Source of the DNA: Pyrenula massariospora | Taxonomy: Eukaryota; Ascomycota; Eurotiomycetes; Pyrenulales; Pyrenulaceae | DNA: 64,000 nucleotides | Assembly: GCA_021030905.1 (NCBI GenBank) | Contig: JAGFMI010000005.1 | Coordinates: 1,488,001 to 1,552,000 of the forward strand | Direction: 5' to 3' | Part shown: positions 22,110 to 33,841 of the stretch, piece after piece | How the letters are laid out: the number at the start of each line of letters is the position of its first letter | How positions within the stretch are numbered: position 1 is the first letter of the stretch | Notes under the pieces: model-generated | The model's database searches: none | Told to the model about the DNA's origin: nothing | The model's input: the letters and a program-made list of their open reading frames with translations, nothing else | Program-made: the position numbers and the translations under genes

Positions 22110-25100
22110 ATGGAGCAGAACGAGAATGTAAGTCGCTGCAGAGTAAACAATACACTGGCGAGGATGGCCACAGTGCACTTGTAATGCTCAAGATACTGAC
22201 GAGATGCCTTCTACAGCACCACGTTTCCTTTCTTCCGCAACCTAGCCGACTGACATCGCCTGGGAGGCTTGCAGAGATGTCGGCATCTGCGACCAATGCT
22301 AGGAATACAACGATGATGCCACCGCCAAGTACAATTGGCAAAAAGCACCACCTATCCTCCCGTACGTCTGTAATATGCCGCCTGACTTTGGACTCACCAG
22401 TAGCAGAAACCGAGTCTGCCCCGAAAAGAAAAACCTTGATGGAGAAAGCTGGGGAGCCCAGGTCAAATCCAGCGGCTCCTCCAAGCTCGAGAACACTCAA
22501 TCCCGCCGTCAAAGCCACCGTCCAAGCAGGCCCTACCCGAAACAATTCCTACTCAACCTCGTCTTCGCGCGCTACCTCAGCATTGTCCCGGCAAACGTCC
22601 AATACTTCCTTCTCGTCAAGCGTTGGATCGGGCTTGAGGCCACCCTCTGTCCAAGCTTTCTCACGGCATCCAACCTCTACTTCGAACCCTCGCATAACCT
22701 CGAAAACTTCAAACGTTAGACCGGCAACGGCGCTTGGAACTCGTGATGGAGGCCTCCCAAAGAATGGCAATGGTACGGATATAATTTCCTATAAAACTCC
22801 TTCCCGAAAAGTACACAATCCCAGGAAGCGAGGAGCTCTTCCTCGCCCGGTCAACACTGTCGGCGCAAGACCGAGCTCTCTTTCGACCGTGTCCAGCAGA
22901 TCGAACGTTGCCCAAGGTTCACGACTTAGCTCCCTTTCACTGATGATGGGAGAGCTCACCTTGGACAACACTCCGTCTGCTGAGATCACATTGAAAGAAT
23001 GTCCCACCAGCCCTTCTAAATTACCACGCCCTGTAACCCCTGCCCCCTTTCATAGTGTTCCCCCTTCCCCTTGTCCCCAGAGAACTCCTCAATCAAGGAA
23101 AAGGTCCCCCAAAAAGCTTCCGTCGTTTCTAACGAAAGACTCTTCCCTTCTTCAAGACTGGGAACCTCAGGAATTTATGCAAAAGTTCGAGCGAACATTC
23201 TCCGATACGATGACGAAATTTAACGATAATGTGGCCGAGTCGACCGGAATGAGAGAAGCAATTGGTGCCTATAAATCTATGAGTATGTCCCTTTCTCAAC
23301 TTCGTGCTGCTATCCAGGAACAAATGCCCCCAAGGAAGACCCCTCAAGACCTTAAATTGGCTTACACGTTCATGACTCTAGTCAACGAGCTCGAAAGGGT
23401 CCGCTCGCAATTGACTGAAGAGAATGGCAACCTTCGAACGGAACTTGACACCACAAGATACCGACTTACGGCTGCCGACCGAGCACTCCAAGAGTCGACT
23501 CGGGATCACGAAATTGAAATTGATGACCTCGGTCGGCAGCATCGCGTCGAGGTTGAAGATTTTAGACTCGCAGCGCGGAAAGAACAAGAATCGATCAGAG
23601 ATGAGAATCAGGAGAAGCTCCGAGAGATGCGCAGAAAGCTAGAGGAAGAGATTGATGTTGAGAGGAATCAAAGAATTCAAGCACTTCGTCAAGTGTCAAC
23701 ACAAGGAGAAATGGAGAAGGAAAAGTCACACCGCGAGCTAGAAGAAAAAGATCGGGAAATGCAGAACTTACGGCAGGATGTCGAAGATCTCAAAGCGACA
23801 ATTGAACGTGAGTTAACCATCAATTCTGACCTTAGGAAAGACCTCGCCAAATCCTCCTCCACAAACAACACAGTCGAAACTACCAACCATGCCCTCCAAG
23901 CCAAAATCGAGTTCCTCGAGTCAGACAGCAAATCACAATCCGAAGCCTACGCCACCATGGAGCGCCAGATGCGCGAAGCCATCGATCGTGCTCAAGAGCT
24001 CCAAGACAAGCTCCGCGCCGAGGAGACCGTCCGCAGGAAACTCCACAACCAAGTCCAAGAACTCAAAGGCAACATCCGTGTCTTTTGCCGCGTACGGCCC
24101 TTACTGCCCTCCGACGCACCCGACTCCCAAGCCCGCCTCTCATTCCCCGACGCCCGCGGCGACGCGAAAGACATCGAAGTCCGCGGGCCCGAGGAGAAGT
24201 CGAGCCTGGGAAACGACATGACCCGCACCAACACCTTCTCCTTCGACCGCGTCTTCGGGCCCGACACCCGGAACCCCGCCGTCTTCGACGAGATCGCCCA
24301 GCTCGTCCAGTCCGCCCTCGACGGGTACAACGTGTGTATCTTCTGCTACGGCCAGACGGGGTCGGGCAAGACGTATACTATGTCCTCGGCGGACGGCATG
24401 ATCCCGCGCGCGGTGGGCATGATCTACGCGCAGGCGAAGGCGCTGGAGGAGAGGGGCTGGACGTACCACATGGAGGGGTCGTTTGTCGAGGTGTACAATG
24501 AGAATTTGAATGATCTCCTCGGCGACGCGGAGGATTTGGATAGGAAGAAGCACGAGATACGCCACGATTTGGCGGGCGCGCGGACGACGGTTACGGACGT
24601 GCAGAGCGTGACGCTCGACTCGGCGGATACGGTGGAGCGCATGCTGGACCGTGCGATGATGAATCGCAGCGTGGCGGCGACGAGGTCGAACGAGCGTAGT
24701 TCGCGCAGCCACTCGGTATTTATGCTGAGGCTGAGCGGGAAGAATGGCGTGACGGGGGAGTGCTGCGACGCGACGCTGAATTTAGTTGATCTTGCGGGGA
24801 GCGAGCGGCTGAACGCGAGTAAGGCCGAGGGGGCACGGTTGAAGGAGACGCAGAGCATTAACCGGAGTTTGAGCTGTTTGGGGGATGTGATTGGGGCGCT
24901 GGGGAGGGGGGAGGGGGGCGGGAAACACGTGCCGTATCGGAATAGCAAGGTATGTTTATCCCCCATCCATCTATCGGTTCTCTTTGAGTTTGGATTTGGG
25001 GTGAAGTGCTAATGTGTGGGGTGGGGGATATAGTTGACGTACCTCCTCCAAATGTCCCTATCCGGCCACTCCAAGACGCTCATGTTCGTCATGGTGAGCC

Positions 25101-25198
25101 CGCTGCGCGAGCATCTCAAGGAGACGGTGGCGAGTCTGAGGTTTGCGACTACGGTGAATAGTACGCATGTTGGGGTTGCGAGGAGGGGGGTGAAGTGA
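22110..25198 (+). CDS. Kinesin-14, C-terminal minus-end-directed motor (Kar3/KlpA type)
   Basis: Spindle motor that crosslinks and slides microtubules toward minus ends. Exon 1 (22110-22127, MEQNEN) joins through an 89-bp intron to 22217-24949, and the last exon is 25034-25198, giving about 971 residues. A Ser/Thr/Pro-rich basic amino tail (to about residue 320), probably a second microtubule site, is followed by a long coiled coil (about 390-640). The motor begins at [14 protein letters not shown]. It has the P-loop GQTGSGKT near 717, switch [10 protein letters not shown], switch [10 protein letters not shown] and [15 protein letters not shown]. The motor at the carboxy end after a coiled coil defines kinesin-14. 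An optional 39-bp in-frame intron (22362-22400, GTACGT...CACCAG) could remove 13 residues. The motor exon is noticeably more GC-rich than the tail. Confidence 0.93.
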
Positions 25199-25712
25199 TG
25201 GCGGGGTTTGTGGTGACGTCTGTGTGTCTGGTTTGGATGTGATATTGGGACTATGTAGAGCGGAAGGGATGAGGCTGCGCTGCTGAACTGGCTGGCTTGA
25301 GTTGGGTTGAGTGGTGTTTGGATAAGAATGAATGAAAGGTATAAAGAAAGAGAGATACCTACCTACCTAGGTAGCTACCCACGCTCCCGGTAAGACGCAA
25401 GCGGCGTTCAATTGGGCAATGGCGTATGGGCGTCGAGGAAGCGCAAGCAACGCGAAGCGAGGTGAAGTGTCTTGGATTTTCAAATCAAATGACGAGGTGA
25501 GGGTTTGTATATACCTACCTCCTTACCTAGGTACCTTAGCTGTCTGCTAGTGTCGGGAATTGAGACAGTAGGAATCGACGAGTTTGTTTTGTACCACGGA
25601 GTTTTTTCAGTTGTGATCACGTGACCTTGACATTTTCAATCTAGCGTGTCCGGTGAGGGTATCGTATTGTGTCTAACTTGTTTGTTTTCTCTACTACATC
25701 CTCTATTTGCCC
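25199..25712. other. Convergent intergenic region
   Basis: Lies between the ends of the kinesin and CCT theta genes, so it should hold two 3' UTRs. It carries CCTACCTACCTAGGTAG near 25360 and a similar CCTACCTCCTTACCTAGGTA near 25515, small palindromic tracts. No gene. Confidence 0.45.
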
Positions 25713-27560
25713 CTAATCCTCATCCCAATTCGGATTCTGCCCTGGCGGTTTCGGGCCCCCGGCCTGCTTGGCCACGATGATCTGGTCCACGCTCAACACG
25801 GTCCGCGCCGCCTCGCTGGCCAGCCGTATTGCCCACGACTTGGTTGACATGAGATCGAGGATGCCCTCGTCGGCGGCGTCGAGGGTACCCGTGTTGTCGG
25901 AGGATTCGATGTCGACGCCGGTCGTCCAGTAGGGGTCTTCTTCTGAGGAGTCGTCGTCGGAGTTGCTGTCTGAAGAGGAGGATGGAGAGGGTGGGGGTTT
26001 TTGGTTGGCCTTTGATGATGAGGAGGGGTGGTGTTGGTGGGCGGTGTAGAGTCTGGCGAGGACTTCGGTGGCGTCGAGGCCGGCGCTCTCTGCAAGCACG
26101 CGCGGTACGACCTCGAACGCCTCGGCGTACTTCCGGATCGCGTGCTGGCTCAGGTCTTGCGTCCGAGAGGCGTATGCGCCTACCCGTTCTACGAGCTGCA
26201 TCTCTGTGGCGCCTGCGCCGGGAACGAGCCGATTGTCCTTTGTGATGGCTTTGACGACGTTGACGCCGTCGTCTATTGCTCGCTCTACGTCGTCAAGATG
26301 GTTTTGTGTGGCACCGCGGAGGATGATGGTGGCTGTTCGGGTTGCTGCGGCAGGATCTTCTTGTCGGAAGACGGTGACTCGATCTCCCCCGATCTCGGTG
26401 GTTTCGACAACATCAATTGAACCCATTTCGTCCGGCATTGGGGCGCCAAGGCGGGCGAGTGGAGTGGCGCCTACCACCCGGCACAGACGGCGAAGTTCGA
26501 ATTTGGACATCACTTTGATGAGGAGGATATTAAAGCGGTTGATGTAGTGTAGAGCAAGCTCACCGACGGTGCTTCCTGCTACGATGACGCGCAGCCCGCT
26601 GTCGTATAGCTCTTTGATAGCCGATTCGAGCTGATCTTCTTCTCCGCGGGAGAAATTCAGCATTTCTTTGGCGTTCTTGAGAAGAACGGTGCCTTTTGTT
26701 TCTGTTTGAGAAGTGTCGATAGGGCAACTGAAGACACCGACTTTAGCCCTACGCACACGCTTGACGGCGCTGTCCGGTTCCCTGGCAAAGACCATACCGC
26801 GGACTACGCGGGACTGCTCGAGAGACCCACCCATTATTTTGACTACTCGTATATTATCAACATTGAATGCGGAGGGATTCTTCGGCAGTACTGCAAGGAC
26901 GGCTTCAGCTACAAGCGATGCGAGTATATCTTCTGAACCGGATTGCTTCGAGCCGATAGGTGTTCGAAGGGCTTTTGTTAGATCGTCTTTTGAGCGTATA
27001 TCGGTGAGGCGATCGACCTCGAGATCTATGTATGATCAGTGTGCAATCTTAAAGCTGCTATGCGCGACAGAGGTTCCGTACTTTCTAAAGCTTTCAAGGC
27101 AAATTTCATTCCCTTTTCGTAGCCTCCGATAATGTCGCTTGTCTTCAAGCCTAGCCTTAAAAGCTCCTCGGCTTTTTTCAGCATCTCCCCCGCTAATATA
27201 AGAACAAAGTTGGTGCCGTCACCCATCTCCGCCTCTTGCTGCTGGCTTGCCATGACCAAAAGCTTCGCGGCTGGATGTACAACGTCAAGCTCTCGTAATA
27301 TTGTGGCAGCGTCCGAGGTGAGGATCATCTTTTGGAGATGATTGATGACAATCTTGTTCCGTCCATAAGGGCCCAAGGACGTCTGCACCGTATTCGCAAT
27401 TGTGAGGCAGGCATCGATATTTCGTATGACCGCTCCATCTTCGGCATCGTAGCTATCATAGGGTTAATTGCAAAATTTGAGAAGGTGAGAAATTGATCTA
27501 CCTATTGTAGCCTTGTTTGAAGAGGCCAGCTTGCGACGCTTGAGGAATTGACAATGACAT
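25713..27560 (-). CDS. CCT8: T-complex protein 1 subunit theta (CCT8), cytosolic chaperonin
   Basis: One of eight subunits of the TRiC/CCT ring that folds actin, tubulin and other proteins with ATP. Exons 27502-27560, 27082-27452 and 25713-27025 give about 580 residues. The start MSLSIPQASQAGLFKQGYN is typical of theta. ATP-site motifs include TSLGPYGRNKI, the conserved DGTN in 'AEMGDGTNFVLILAGEML' and VVPGAGATE. The final part has STKSWAIRLASEAARTVLS and VDQIIVAKQAGGPKP. Between LARLYTAHQ and GVDIES there is an insertion of about 40 residues, Ser/Pro-rich then acidic (about residues 472-512, coded at 25920-26042), in the lower equatorial region. I do not know it from other theta subunits. 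The gene should be constitutively expressed; it converges on the kinesin gene. Confidence 0.95.
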
Positions 27561-29529
27561 GACGACGTACTGGACAAGGCCAAGTAGAATTTGATAGGGC
27601 GGAGATGGACTTTTTTTGGTGGTGGAGTGCGAGTGGGAGCGATGCCAAGGCCAAGCTTCTCACCCCCGACCCCTTGGTCTAGCAGCGGAGAGGTATGGAA
27701 AGAGATGCGTTACCAAAAAGTACAGAGCGTTCCGAGGCGAATCAGGGCTCTTTTCACAATGGACCGATATGGGTACCCAGACGCGTCAAGACCATTTCTC
27801 CATCTGGTATACATAGCGAGGACCAGTGACCACCAGTGACTCACGGCAGGGGGCCGTTTGGCTGGAGCCTAGCAGACTCCACCGTACATAAGGAGTCGAC
27901 CGCCTCGAGTTCAACACACGTCTTTCATCTCCGCTGTAGGCCGCTCTGACGGGACGGAGCTCCTCACATTCTATGTCTACATACTCGATTCGATCTCATA
28001 ATGCCCAGACACCTTGAGGTGTCACCGTCATGCGAGACCATCTGGAAGATCGTGCCCCCGAATCCGCGCCCTTCTCCCCAGGGGCAAAGTCCCGTGACCA
28101 CCAAGCCTAACCTCCTGCCACTACTGCCGAAGACTTTCCCACCTCCCTAAAGCGGGACTCCCACACGGTGACGCAGCATTTCACGACGCCCTTTTGCTCG
28201 GGGTGCGATGATATTAGTGCTATCAGTCCGCGCCAGCGACCCTTTCCCGTTATCGCTCGCCTGCTCGCTAGCGGGTTTCCTCGTCTCACGTTAGGATCGG
28301 ACGAAGCGATTATGCTGGTGAGAGTATACGCTCTCATCTGGTCTCGAAGTCTAGACCGTTTGACCGTGGCGAGCGAAGGGCGATGACGAGTCTGCGGTTA
28401 CAGCCGACGGCCTAGATCGATGCTTTGCAGCTTGTACTACTCACGTTGAGGTTCAGGTGGCCTGTCCCTGGGACTACGGCGAGCTTTGCGCTTCGGCCCT
28501 AGAGTTGGACGGAGGCTTGGCTTTCAACGCTCCTCTTGCACCACGCCCAGACTGAATGGCGGAATCTTCCCGGTAGACTTACCATGGTCGTGCCCATCTT
28601 AACCTAGCTGCAGCAGCTCCCCGACCAGTGAGACCCTGGATCCAGTAGTAGGATGCCCATGCTCTGTGCCGCCTAAGGTTAGCCGCAGAAATTCGAGCCC
28701 AGAAGAAAGCTTCAAGACCTTCGCTGCAATGGATACCCCTGGAAGCAATCCTTGGCAAGGCGTCCGGAGATGGCACCTTTAATCTGGAAATTTGCCTCGT
28801 AATGGCAGCCACATTATCGCCACCATTGCGTCCGGACTCTATCTGGCAACCCGCAATCTCTGTTCCCTTGGCTTTTCTTTGATCTAAATTCGAGTGCTCT
28901 TCTATTCTTCAGCAGACGAACAGGAGCATTAATACGCTACTGTCTTCGATATGATGGTGAGCTGATCATGAAGCTTGCATGCGCCTATTCGGCATAGCTG
29001 TGGATCATCAAGATCGCCTGCTCCGATCTCATATGCAACGGGCTGAGTACGCCTTGTGCAATTCCAAGTCTGGACACGGCATACCTCGGTACGACGTCAG
29101 CTTGCTATGTTCCATGGATCCTGATAAGAAGTGAGGTGCCGTGCCCTTGCAGCGGCGGCCATATCAGAGTGAATATGGTAGGTGGGATCACACGCAGATG
29201 CGCCGCTCCCAAACCCAGTTCTCTAAATTGCCCCCCCTCACAGCGAAGCTGTTTCGGTAGAAATCGCAGTGTCTTTCCGTCCTAGGCTTGGTCTGCCACG
29301 ATGGATGGCACTGCTTATCTCGACTTCTTCTTGCTTGCGAGAAACACATATCTTTCTCGCCCAAAGCTCGATCACCAATCGGTGGAGCGAGTGTCATAGA
29401 TAAATCCCAGATCGAGATCAAGAGACATTAATTGCTCGCGGTCCCCTAGTTTTCTCTGACTCCTTTTTTGCTTAATTTTCCTAGTATTTTCTTGAAACTC
29501 CTCTTCATCAACTTGCTGTCGCTCTAGTC
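27561..29529. other. Divergent intergenic region, no gene seen
   Basis: Nearly 2 kb between the CCT theta and OPT genes, which are transcribed away from each other, so both promoters lie here. Frames at 28107-28386 and 28579-28812 are short, antisense to one another and have no recognisable content. The stretch just before the OPT start is rich in CT tracts (29440-29528), usual for fungal 5' leaders. Confidence 0.45.
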
Positions 29530-31993
29530 ATGGACGGCGGCACCGAGGCAAAAGTAGCTGGGATTTCGGAGAAACATCACAGTATTGTAGATGCTTCTCA
29601 TCCTGGTTTTGAGTCCGTAGAGGATATCAACAAGGTCGCCCTTGGCGAAGGGATCCGCCCCGGTGACCATGATACCGTCGTCGATCCTAGGCTCAAGAAC
29701 TATCCAATTCCCCTAGTCGCAAAGTGTGTCAGTCTAGAAAACGACCCGACGTATGTATTCTGTTCGCTGATTCAATGTCGTGACATGCTGAATAACCTAT
29801 AGCGAACCTATTCTTACGTTTCGCTTCTGGTTTCTGTCCACTTTCTGGGTCGTGATCGGATGCGGCGTGTCGTCCTTTTACTACTTCAAGCCCTACTATG
29901 TCACCTTGACAAGCTACGCGGTACAGCTTCTCGCCTGGGGTATGGGCTCAGCGATGTCCAAATACCTCCCTAGACGGCAATTCAACATCTTCGGTTACCA
30001 TTGCAGCCTCAACCCAGGAAAGTGGAATGCGAAAGAACACGCCTTGATTGTTGTGGCATACTGGGGTTCCTGCTATACTGCTTACGGTCTTGGTCCTCTG
30101 TCTGCTCTTGAACTTTACTATGGCAAGAAAATCAATGCCGGCTGGTCCATTGTCTTCTTGCTCGCAACTCAAATGATCGGCTACGGCTTTGCAGGTCTTT
30201 ACAGAGACATTCTCGTTCGTCCACCGAAGATGTATTACCCTGGTGTCCTCCCGAATGTCGCACTCTTCAATGCCATGCACAATGATCCGGCTACCACGCG
30301 ACATTCCCTAAGGTTTTTCAGCATTGTTGCTGTTGCCGCTTTCTGTTACGAGTGGTTCCCTTCCCTCGTCTGGCCTCTTCTTGCGTCGCTGCCTCTGGTC
30401 TGCTATTTTGGCCACGGTCATTGGAAAGCTTGGGTACTTGGCTCCGGAACGTATGGTTTCGGTATTCTCGACCTTTCACTCGATTGGAATTATGTATCAT
30501 TCCTCCAGCCTCTGTACACACCTCTCTGGTCAACTGTGACACAATCGATCGGCGTCATATTTGCTGTGTGGTTTCTTTACCCAATCATGTACTTTTCCAA
30601 CACCATGAATGCCAAAGATTTCCAAGCGATGTCCTCTAGCACTTTCGATAAGACCGGGTCTACATACAACATATCGCGTGTCATGAACGATGATTTTACC
30701 CTGAACCAAGCTGGCATGGATGAATACTCCAAACCATTCTGGTCACCTTCCTATGCTATGTACTTCTTCTGGGGGTTTGCTGCCTCCGCTGCTGCGATCA
30801 TGTATGCTGTTCTTTGGTATGGAAAGGACAACATTGATGCTCTCAAAGAAGCCTACCACAACCGCCGTGCTGACTACGACGACCCATATCTGAAGCTTAT
30901 GTCATTCGACCCTCGCGTTCCTCATTGGTGGTACCTGGTTCTGCTCGCCGTCTGCGCCGCCCTGGCTTTCGCTCAAATCTACCAAGCCGACATGGGACTC
31001 CCCTGGTGGGGCCTCATCGTCATCGCCATAATCTCCTTCATCTTCACCTGGCCCAACGGCATCCTCTGGGGCGTCGCCAACCTCCAGATCGGCATGGCCT
31101 TCCTCGCCGAGCTCATCGCCGGCGGTCTCTTCCCCGGCAACCCCGTCGCAGTCCTCACCGGCATCGCCTACGGCCGCCAGATCCTCGAGCAGAACCTCAA
31201 TCTGATCTCCGACTACAAGTTCGGCTTCTACATGAAGATCCCGGAGCGGGAGATGTTCATCGGACAGGTCTGGGGCACGCTCGTCGGGCCGTTTGTTAAT
31301 TACGGCATGATGCGGTTTATTCTCGACCACGAGGGGCCGAAGATCACGGGCGAGGTCGAGTCCACCGCCTGGCTGGGCCTGAAGACCCGCAACTTCTACT
31401 CCACCTCCGTCGTCTGGGGGGTGATTGGCCCGAAGGTGTTCTTCTCCAAGGACAGCATCTACAGCTGGGTCTACTACGGCTTCGTCGTTGGGGCGGTGAT
31501 CACGATCATGGTGTGGGCGATTAATAAGGCGAAGCCGAAGTGGAATCTGGAGGAATATGTTAATCCGACGGTGTTTTTCTACGGGGCGACGCTGTTCCCG
31601 GTGTATACGATGACGAACTTTATGACGAGTTTCTTGGTTGCGCTGTTTTTTATGGGATATATGTATCGGTACCACCCGGTGAGTTGCAACCCCTCTTCAA
31701 TCCACGCCCGGTTGCCAATGAGTACTGACACGGGGCTCCAGGTCTGGTTCAGGAAATACAACTACCTCCTCGGCGTCGGCCTGGACTGCGGGACGCAGTT
31801 GATGCAGACGGTATGCTCTTAACAACTCCCCCTGGGCCCCCCTGCTACTATTATTAACGTACATTAGGTGATGGTCTTCACCATCAACCTCCCCAACGCC
31901 CAGTTCCCCGCCTGGTGGGGCAACAACCTGACCGCCCCCGACCGGTGTTTCCCGCCCTCGAGCCTGCCTGCGGGCGCCGTTCCGGCTAGCTAG
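29530..31993 (+). CDS. OPT family oligopeptide transporter
   Basis: Proton-coupled plasma-membrane importer of small peptides (tetra/pentapeptides, glutathione) or related molecules. Exons 29530-29750, 29803-31678, 31742-31810 and 31868-31993 give about 763 residues, normal for the family. A hydrophilic amino end precedes 'DPTEPILTFRFWFLSTFWVV', the first helix. The family signature is present as SLNPGKWNAKEH. About a dozen further helices follow, with PPKMYYPGVLPNVALFNAMH, QIYQADMGLPWWGL and IPEREMFIGQVWGTLVGPFV. The end is FPAWWGNNLTAPDRCFPPSS, a conserved OPT tail. GC content rises sharply from about 30930 onward. Substrate cannot be told from sequence. A minisatellite begins about 190 bp after the stop. 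Confidence 0.94.
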
Positions 31994-32177
31994 AGCGAGC
32001 GCGTCTTGGGTCGATTGAGGGCTTACGGGACTGGATTTTGGTATGATGTGACGTTTATGAGGGATGAGGAATGACTGGTAGCAGATGGATGGATGTTTGG
32101 ATGGGGTTGTGTTGCTGGTGATGATACGATCGCTGTATATAGGTACGAGAATTATAATTTCGAAATGGTCTGGCTGT

Positions 32178-32236
32178 GTGGTGTAGGTGCATGCTGTGTA
32201 AGTGCATGTGTTGTAGGTGCATGTATTGTAGGTGCA
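32178..32236 (-). repeat. Minisatellite, left arm (units in antisense)
   Basis: Four units of about 16 bp, each with GTGCAT (GTAGGTGCATG, GTAAGTGCATG, GTAGGTGCATG, GTAGGTGCATA). Read on the minus strand the unit is ATGCACCTACAA-like. It faces the right arm at 32260-32422, with CTCCTACGTGGAG between them. Confidence 0.75.
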
Positions 32237-32259
32237 TACCCTCCTACGTGGAGGTACGA

Positions 32260-32422
32260 GATGCACCCTCCACGAGATGCACCCTCCACGGCATGCACCC
32301 TTCATTGCCATGCACCCTTCATTGACATGCACCCTTCATTGACATGCACCCTTCATTGACATGTACCCTTTATTGACATGCGTCTTTCACTGACATGCAT
32401 CTTCCATTTACATACATCTTGG
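32260..32422 (+). repeat. Minisatellite, right arm (~17-bp ATGCACCC units)
   Basis: About nine units. The best conserved is CATGCACCCTTCATTGA, repeated almost perfectly four times between 32298 and 32370. Two units at the left carry CCTCCACG and those at the right decay to CATGCATCTTCCATTTA. The same core (ATGCACC plus TTC) is seen at 49183-49320, and ATGCA(T/C)CC also starts each unit of the coding repeat at 47485-48000. Confidence 0.85.
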
Positions 32423-33362
32423 GCTTTCAGACCGCTAAACTATGTCTGTGCTGGCTTTCCGGTTCTGGAGACGGGAAGGCAGCGGGAAGGCGACGGTTGG
32501 GTCGGCTTAGTGGGATCAAGTCCGTCTATGGTGGTTCGTGTGGGTTTGGGTTGATTGCCCTCTCATCGTCGTTTTGCGCTGATGTGGGTGGAGTGATCTG
32601 GTCGCGTCGGTTTGGTATTTTTGGTGGAGGGTTGGGTGTGGATTTGGTCGTGTGCGCGTGGATTTCGGAGATTATTGAGATTGATTTGGAGAGGCTCGTT
32701 GGACACTTTTCTTGGAATCTCTGGCGGATGTGTCTTTTATGCTAAGGTTCTGAAGCTGCCGCGTCTCTTGCGAGAAAAAGAGGGATGGATATAAAATCAA
32801 GTCCTACTCCACCGAGAAGACTTGTCCACGAGTACTCAAGACTTGGCCACTTGGATGTAACATTCTCTGGCCTGACTGTGCAAGAGAAAAGTGACTCTAC
32901 CTCGTCCCAGAGAAAAGACTTTCGGAATTGATGGTGAATGGTTCGGCTCGAAATCCTCTAGGAATATGGTGTGGAAGAACATGTACATATCTTGGTCTGT
33001 GCAAGGAAGACGGTCATCGCTGGGAGGACTTTTAGGTCTTTTCTCCGGCAGAATCTGTGACGGGTTTGTCTCCGTCGCTGACCTCGGAGCCAGACCGAGC
33101 GTTAGCCCAACAACGAATCAGCATTCTTCAGATCGCTCTTCTCGATCTTTGGCGTGGCCCTCAGCAGAACAGTCTCTTGCTTTGTCAATTTTTACTGTTT
33201 ACATGGGCGTGGCTAGATTGCTAGAGACGTCGGTCAGAAGTTTGATTGGAAGGTAAGACGTAGATAATGGAATTTCTATCATGCATGACGCAAAACGAAC
33301 GACGAGGGCCTCCCCAGTTTGGTCCACGTCACAACATCGATGAGTGCTCCAGCTCATATATT

Positions 33363-33647
33363 TCAAAGCTTGTTATGCTGCCCGTCTTCCGTCCGGACCA
33401 GATGAAACACTTCCCCTTCTGTACTTCCGGCTAAGCCAACTCCAGGTGAAAACTGCCGAGCTTTAACCGTGGCCGGCGAACATGACCCGCCGAGACGTTG
33501 ACATGCTGGATACGGGCATTGCAGAGGAAATAGAGAGCCTTTAATCTTGAGGAAACCCCTGATGGTGTGGAGTACTGCTTGAGCTTGAGTGATGTGTGAG
33601 ACAAACAGTGCTAAAGTTGATAAAATGTGCAACAGACATCGCCACAC
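33363..33647 (-). CDS. Possible small secreted cysteine-containing protein
   Basis: A 94-codon frame whose amino end, MWRCLLHILSTLALFVSHIT, looks like a signal peptide with a likely cleavage after QAQA. The mature part has three Cys in CPYPACQRLGGSCS. No family is recognised. It is divergent from the zincin-like gene at 33842, about 195 bp away. Small secreted proteins are common in fungal accessory regions, but a frame this short can arise by chance. Confidence 0.3.
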   Translation of the reverse strand: MWRCLLHILSTLALFVSHITQAQAVLHTIRGFLKIKGSLFPLQCPYPACQRLGGSCSPATVKARQFSPGVGLAGSTEGEVFHLVRTEDGQHNKL

Positions 33648-33841
33648 GGCTTACAGACACAGCGTGTCTGCAGCAGTTGGCCCAGAATACGACTCGTTGT
33701 ACCGAGCTGGATTCCACGAGGCCGCCGTCCAGCTGCAATGCTAGCCGATGCTAATATGGTGGACCTCCTGTAGCTTTCTCTATGATAAAAGGAGAGCCGC
33801 TTCTATCTCGACCAACCGATATATGCACCATCCAAAGAATC

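Larger units (their letters stand above)
31994..33362. other. Intergenic with minisatellite, no gene
   Basis: Starts with the OPT 3' UTR, then the ATGCAC repeat array (separate entries), then about 900 bp in which short frames (32395-32745, 32891-33256) show no recognisable domain or splice pattern. Confidence 0.4.

Noticed and set aside
24085-24712. Long frames in other phases over the kinesin motor exon
   Set aside because: Arise from the high GC of the motor exon; products are Arg/Ala-rich shadows without domains.
25360-25535. Repeated CCTACCTAGGTA palindromes as a specific regulatory site
   Set aside because: Located between convergent 3' ends, where a promoter role is unlikely, and such short AT/CG-balanced tracts are not distinctive enough to name.
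30902-31675. Long minus-strand frame over the OPT gene
   Set aside because: Antisense of GC-rich OPT coding sequence; low-complexity His/Glu/Asp product with no domain.
32260-32422. CRISPR-like array
   Set aside because: Units are directly joined with no unique spacers, and the genome is eukaryotic.
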